Source: Hyphomonas sp. (GTDB taxonomy: Bacteria > Pseudomonadota > Alphaproteobacteria > Caulobacterales > Hyphomonadaceae). Taken from it: a stretch of 64,000 nucleotides of DNA. Below are positions 60,479-64,000 of the stretch, in pieces. Under the pieces are notes generated by a model that was not told the origin of the DNA, did no database searches, and saw only the letters and a program-made list of their open reading frames with translations. Position 1 is the first letter of the stretch, and each line of letters begins with the position of its first letter. Made by a program: the position numbers and the translations under genes. The stretch lies in contig NZ_CP051230.1 of the NCBI RefSeq assembly GCF_017792385.1, positions 1,488,001-1,552,000 on the forward strand. Direction: 5' to 3'.

Positions 60479-60516
60479 CAGTGTCTCCTGCAGACCAGAC
60501 TAGCACAGGGCCGTTC

Positions 60517-61260
60517 ATGCGTCAGGATGCCGTCACTTTGCAACGTTTCTATGCGTCATCGCTTGGAACAGCGGTGACACGAATCCTGTCGGGAAAGCTG
60601 ACGGATCTGTGGGGCGATGCGCGCGGATTGTCGCTGCTGGGGCTGGGCTATGCGCTGCCCGTGCTCGACGCCTTCGGTCCGGCGCCCAGCCGCCGGGTTG
60701 CCGGCGTGCCGCTGGATCACGGCCCGGTCCGGTGGGACCCGGCCGGGCGCGGCAATGCCACCGTGGCCATAGGCGATGTCCGCCTGCCTTTTCCGGACGG
60801 CATGTTTGACCGGGTGATCATCCTGCACGGGTTGGAAGAATCCGGCGACCCGCGCGCCTATTTGAGGGAAATCTGGCGTGTGACGGCGCCGGAAGGGCGG
60901 ATTGTGCTGGCTGCGGCCAACAGGTCCGGCCTCTGGGCGCGGGCAACGCGAACCCCGTTCGGCCAGGGACGCCCCTGGACACGGGCGCAATTGATGAACC
61001 TGCTCTCGATCGGCCTGTTCCAGGTGACGGCCTCGTCCAGCGCGCTCTACATGCCGCCCCTGGCAACGCCGCTCGTCACATCGGCCGCCGAAGGCTGGGA
61101 GGTGATGGGGCGGATGATGGCGCCGGGGCTCGGCGGGGTCGTGCTGGTGGAGGCGGTGAAGCGTCTTTATGCCTCACCCGGCGGCGGTGCGCAGGCGCCT
61201 GTGACCGAAAAAGTGCGCATTGCACGTCCTGCGACAACGAATGGACGTGATTCCCATTGA
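60517..61260 (+). CDS. Class I SAM-dependent methyltransferase
   Basis: A 247-residue methyltransferase_11-like protein. Motif I is diverged (LSLLGLGYALPVLDAFG), then DVRLPFPDGMFDRVIILHGLE and YLREIWRVTAPEGRIVLAA are the usual post-I and III motifs. The substrate is unknown; in alphaproteobacteria the gene often sits by gloB, as here. The ATG at 60517 follows AGGG; a GTG at 60481 is in frame. Confidence 0.82.
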   Translation: MRQDAVTLQRFYASSLGTAVTRILSGKLTDLWGDARGLSLLGLGYALPVLDAFGPAPSRRVAGVPLDHGPVRWDPAGRGNATVAIGDVRLPFPDGMFDRVIILHGLEESGDPRAYLREIWRVTAPEGRIVLAAANRSGLWARATRTPFGQGRPWTRAQLMNLLSIGLFQVTASSSALYMPPLATPLVTSAAEGWEVMGRMMAPGLGGVVLVEAVKRLYASPGGGAQAPVTEKVRIARPATTNGRDSH

Positions 61261-61326
61261 CGCAAAGCGGCGCAGGTCAGTACGTTTGCCGCATCGAACA
61301 CATTTCAATTCAAAGGACTGGGCCTC

Positions 61327-61671
61327 ATGAAACTCGTCACCGCTATCTTCAAGCCAAGCCGGCTGGATGCCGTGATCGATGCCCTGTCCGAAGCCGGCGC
61401 CACCGGACTGACCGTGTCGGAAGTGCGCGGCTATGGCCGCCAGCTGGGCAAGACGGAAGTCTATCGCGGCGCGGAATATGAAGTCCGCCTGCTGCCCAAG
61501 GTGAAGGTGGAGGTGGCCTGTCCGGCCGCTTCGGCAGACCGGTACGCCGAAGCCATCATGCAGGCGGCGAACACCGGCACGATCGGTGACGGCAAGATCT
61601 TCATCTACGATCTCGACAGCATCATCCGGATCCGCACCGGAGAACGGGACGAACAGGCCGTCTCCGGCTAG
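61327..61671 (+). CDS. PII family signal transduction protein
   Basis: A 114-residue PII protein. It begins MKLVTAIFKPSRLDAVIDAL; the T-loop GYGRQLGKTEVYRGAEYEV keeps the uridylylated Tyr of canonical GlnB/GlnK, and the C-loop is GDGKIFIYDLDSIIRIRTGE. It should bind ATP/ADP and 2-oxoglutarate and report nitrogen status. Neither amtB nor glnA is adjacent, so GlnB versus GlnK cannot be decided. AAAGGA lies before the ATG. Its stop shares CTAG with the DUF983 gene. Confidence 0.9.
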   Translation: MKLVTAIFKPSRLDAVIDALSEAGATGLTVSEVRGYGRQLGKTEVYRGAEYEVRLLPKVKVEVACPAASADRYAEAIMQAANTGTIGDGKIFIYDLDSIIRIRTGERDEQAVSG

Positions 61672-62045
61672 TCGTCCTCGCGCGCGGCAAAGCTCGCCTC
61701 TTCCGCATCATGATGCAGCTGCAGGTTCAGCAGCACGCCCTTCGCCACCGGCAAAAGCCAGAGGGACAGGCCGATCACTGCCGCGCAGAGCACAAGGAAG
61801 GCGAGGATCATGGGCACCAGCGGCAGCGGGCTCATCGGCAGCAGGAACAGGAACGGGGCCAGGATCAGCAGGACGCCGAACCCCACGAAGAAGGCCGGGC
61901 CGTCGGCCGTGTCCGCCGAGGACATGTCACGGCCGCAGACCGGGCAGGACTCGTTCAGCTTGAGATAGGAGCTGTAGAGCTTGCCCTGGCCGCACTGGCC
62001 GCAGCGCTGCTGGATGCCGGAGATGATGGGGGAGGGATGGCTCAT
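61668..62045 (-). CDS. DUF983 family membrane protein
   Basis: A 125-residue protein. An N-terminal zinc-ribbon-like pair of CxxC motifs (RCGQCGQGKLYSSYLK, ESCPVCGRDM) is followed by FFVGFGVLLILAPFLF and a second helix, about two transmembrane segments. The family is common in alphaproteobacteria, often near cytochrome oxidase or dehydrogenase genes; function unknown. The ATG at 62045 is chosen; an upstream in-frame ATG at 62081 adds a non-conserved tail. Confidence 0.88.
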   Translation of the reverse strand: MSHPSPIISGIQQRCGQCGQGKLYSSYLKLNESCPVCGRDMSSADTADGPAFFVGFGVLLILAPFLFLLPMSPLPLVPMILAFLVLCAAVIGLSLWLLPVAKGVLLNLQLHHDAEEASFAAREDD

Positions 62046-62223
62046 GGTCCTGGCACCTTTCTGGCCGTGTCCGCGGGACAAACGGCGTGTCTGCGCTGAG
62101 CACCTTATCTAGGGATCACCCGGCCCGTGTCAGCTGCGGTAGATGGTTGCAGGGCAAGGAAGGCCTTGACCTTCCGGCCTGCTTTCCCCACCAGAGCGGG
62201 CGAAATAAGCCAGCAGGACCCCC

Positions 62224-63171
62224 ATGACTGATCCCGTCTTCAACCAGATCGCCATTGTCGGCGCCGGACTGATCGGCGCATCCATTGCGCGGGCCGCGGT
62301 GGCATATGGCGCAGCCGGATCGGTCAGCCTGTATGATGCCAGCGAAACGGTGCGGTCCCGCGCCGCGGCGATCGGACTCGGTGACGTGGCCGACGATCTG
62401 GGCGCCGCCGTTGCCGATGCAGATTGCGTGCTGCTGTGCGTCCCGGTGGGCGCGCTGGAGCCGGTAGCGGCCGAGGCTGTGCCGAAGATGAAGGCGGGCG
62501 CGATCCTGACGGATGTCGGCTCGGTCAAGGTGCAGGCGGCGTCGGCCCTGGCGGCGGCCGCTGATGGCCGGGTACACATCGTTCCGGGGCACCCCATCGC
62601 CGGCACGGAACAATCCGGCCCGGAGGCTGGTTTCGCAACGCTGTTTCGCAATGCCTGGCACATTCTCACGCCGCTGGCGGAGCAGGGGGAGGGCTATGCC
62701 GAGGCGGTGTCCCGGCTGGAGGCTTTCTGGACGCGGCTTGGCGCCACGGTCGAGACCATGGACGCTGCGCGGCACGATCGCGTTCTGGCCATTACGTCCC
62801 ACCTGCCGCACCTGATCGCCTTCAACATCGTCGCCACCGCGTTCGACATGGAGACGGTTGAGGAGGGGGAAGTCGTGAAATACTCCGCGGGTGGCTTTCG
62901 GGACTTCACCCGCATTGCAGCATCCGACCCGGTCATGTGGCGGGACGTGTTCCTCAACAACAAGGACGCCGTTCTGGAATGCCTCGGACGCTTTTCGGAA
63001 GACTTGGCCGCACTCCAGCGCGCCATCCGCTGGGGGGATGGCGAGACGCTGTTCAACGAATTCACGCGTGCCCGGTCGATCCGCAAGGCCATCATCGATG
63101 CCGGACAGGACAGCGGCGCCGTGAATTTCGGGCGGAACCTGCCCAAGGGAGACAAGGATGAAAGCGCTTGA
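62224..63171 (+). CDS. tyrC: Prephenate/arogenate dehydrogenase
   Basis: A 315-residue NAD(P)-dependent dehydrogenase of tyrosine synthesis. IAIVGAGLIGASIARAAV is the Rossmann motif at 9-26; ILTDVGSVKVQAASAL and HIVPGHPIAGTEQSGPEAG hold the substrate-binding His; TSHLPHLIAFNIV is the second catalytic segment. It could use prephenate or arogenate; sequence alone does not decide. It overlaps the DUF2164 gene by 14 bp. Confidence 0.94.
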   Translation: MTDPVFNQIAIVGAGLIGASIARAAVAYGAAGSVSLYDASETVRSRAAAIGLGDVADDLGAAVADADCVLLCVPVGALEPVAAEAVPKMKAGAILTDVGSVKVQAASALAAAADGRVHIVPGHPIAGTEQSGPEAGFATLFRNAWHILTPLAEQGEGYAEAVSRLEAFWTRLGATVETMDAARHDRVLAITSHLPHLIAFNIVATAFDMETVEEGEVVKYSAGGFRDFTRIAASDPVMWRDVFLNNKDAVLECLGRFSEDLAALQRAIRWGDGETLFNEFTRARSIRKAIIDAGQDSGAVNFGRNLPKGDKDESA

Positions 63172-63397
63172 GCTGACCGAGGAACGCCGCGACACGCTGC
63201 GCGGCCATCTCCAGACCCTGTTTGCGACAGAGTTTGACGAGCAGTTGAGCGCGTTTCGTGCCGATGACATCATTGATCTCATGCTCAGGACGCTGGGCCC
63301 GGCTGTCTACAACCAGGCGGTGGCGGATGTGCGCGCCCATCTGCAGGTAAAGCTGGAAGACCTGGACGGGGAAGTCTGGGTGGAAGAGGCGCCCTGA
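63158..63397 (+). CDS. DUF2164 family protein
   Basis: A 79-residue protein matching DUF2164: LTEERRDTLRGHLQTLFATE, a middle FRADDIIDLMLRTLGPAVYN and QAVADVRAHLQVKLEDLDGE. The function is unknown. It is predicted all helical and soluble. Its ATG lies within the 3' end of the prephenate dehydrogenase gene, so translation is coupled. Confidence 0.86.
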   Translation: MKALELTEERRDTLRGHLQTLFATEFDEQLSAFRADDIIDLMLRTLGPAVYNQAVADVRAHLQVKLEDLDGEVWVEEAP

Positions 63398-63456
63398 CCC
63401 TCGCTTCACGCCCTTGTGTGTGGCGCTTGAGTGAACCATGCGGCTATGTCCGGCGT

Positions 63457-63990
63457 ATGACCCGCATGACCCAGATGATTTCCCGCCGATCGCTGCTCCT
63501 GTCCGGAGCCGCCACGCTTGGCCTTGCTGCCTGTTCCATCAATTCCACATCCGATGCCGCAAAGACTGACAATGCCGACAATGCGGACAAGTTCGCAGGA
63601 TCAGAGTGGCGGCAATTGTCGGAAGAGGACTGGCGGGCGCGTTTGAGCGAGGCTGCGTTCGGCGTGTTGCGGGAGGAGCGGACCGAGCGGGCCTTCACAT
63701 CGCCGCTGAACAAGGAAGCGCGCACGGGAACCTATCACTGCGCAGGCTGTGATCTCGCCCTGTTCTCCTCCGACACTAAATTCGATTCCGGTACCGGATG
63801 GCCCAGCTTTTACGATGTGCTGCCCGGCGCGCTGGGCACGAAGCCGGACCGCAAGCTGATCTATGTGCGCACGGAATACCATTGTGCCCGCTGCCTTGGG
63901 CATCAGGGACACGTCTTCGAGGATGGCCCCGCGCCAACCGGCCTGCGATATTGCAACAATGGCGTTGCGCTGACCTTCAGGCCGGCCTGA
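63457..63990 (+). CDS. msrB: Exported peptide-methionine (R)-S-oxide reductase
   Basis: A 177-residue MsrB with an N-terminal export signal. SRRSLLLSGAATLGLAACS combines a twin-Arg-like motif and a lipobox. The MsrB domain has zinc CxxC pairs (CAGC and CARC), the signature GTGWPSFYDVL and the catalytic Cys in LRYCNNGVAL (Asn-Gly replaces the common Ile/Val-Asn after the Cys). It repairs oxidised methionine in envelope proteins. In-frame ATGs occur at 63457, 63466 and 63475; none has a strong ribosome site. Confidence 0.9.
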   Translation: MTRMTQMISRRSLLLSGAATLGLAACSINSTSDAAKTDNADNADKFAGSEWRQLSEEDWRARLSEAAFGVLREERTERAFTSPLNKEARTGTYHCAGCDLALFSSDTKFDSGTGWPSFYDVLPGALGTKPDRKLIYVRTEYHCARCLGHQGHVFEDGPAPTGLRYCNNGVALTFRPA

Positions 63991-64000
63991 CCGGGATCAT

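Noticed and set aside
1..64000. Defence island, prophage, CRISPR array or transposon
   Set aside because: No integrase, transposase, Cas or restriction gene, no direct-repeat array with spacers and no tRNA-flanking att duplication was found; the tRNA-Thr gene has no integrase beside it.

Overview
The window is 64 kb of GC-rich chromosome from an alphaproteobacterium. The best guess is a Hyphomonadaceae/Maricaulales-type marine or budding bacterium. The guess rests on the sdhCDAB order with an SdhB beginning MVQLTLPK, the hemC-hemD-Mic60-like-hemY cluster, the htpX-rsmB-rpe-heparinase-purH run, an SDHAF4/DUF1674 protein and CtrA-type half-sites. This is inference from gene content; no 16S gene is present. 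Nothing suggests recent transfer: I see no insertion sequence, integrase, phage gene or CRISPR array, and no dedicated DNA-binding regulator among about 65 genes.

Layout. 1-2.8 kb: succinate dehydrogenase (sdhC, sdhD, sdhA and the first codons of sdhB, minus strand). 2.8-12.3 kb: a DUF885 peptidase, a glutamine amidotransferase, an outer-membrane barrel protein, a phosphomannomutase/phosphoglucomutase, a GST, then ugd, a transaldolase-like aldolase, thiD and a PhzF isomerase. 12.3-21.7 kb: a minus-strand run of eight genes (htpX, rsmB, glycine-zipper lipoprotein, rpe, heparinase II/III, a FlaA1/WbpM-type nucleotide-sugar dehydratase, purH, a small lipoprotein). 21.8-25.8 kb: an SDHAF4 homologue, an acyl-CoA dehydrogenase, a phytanoyl-CoA dioxygenase relative and a second DUF885 enzyme. 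25.9-30.5 kb: the heme cluster and tRNA-Thr(CGT). 30.6-33.3 kb: a two-gene DNA-damage module, a radical SAM protein overlapping a DUF4130-UdgX fusion. 33.4-39.8 kb: a second small barrel protein, then a CHASE2-EAL phosphodiesterase, a FecR-domain protein with a huge Asp/Gly/Asn repeat, and a divergent TpsB outer-membrane transporter. 39.8-45.2 kb: thpR, DUF2853, a Bax-inhibitor-1 protein, an acetyltransferase, an exported redoxin, an M28 peptidase and a HEPN-like orphan. 45.2-50.5 kb: the envelope operon envC-ctpA-yibQ-rppH and a hydrolase. 50.5-57.2 kb: folE, cysS behind a poly-cysteine leader peptide, a sulfotransferase, a NifU-like scaffold, yidD and thrS. 57.2-64 kb: an O-antigen ligase-like protein and glycosyltransferase, a DUF985 cupin, gloB, a methyltransferase, a PII protein, DUF983, a prephenate dehydrogenase, DUF2164 and an exported MsrB.

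Two themes recur. One is surface polysaccharide and envelope work: sugar-nucleotide supply (phosphohexomutase, Ugd, FlaA1-type dehydratase), polymer handling (heparinase, ligase, GT2, sulfotransferase), cell separation (EnvC, CtpA, YibQ) and envelope quality control (HtpX, exported MsrB, redoxin). The other is ordinary housekeeping.

The most interesting candidates are the poly-Cys leader upstream of cysS, the radical SAM/UdgX pair with a C-terminal sliding-clamp-like motif, and the CHASE2-EAL / FecR-repeat / TpsB cluster.
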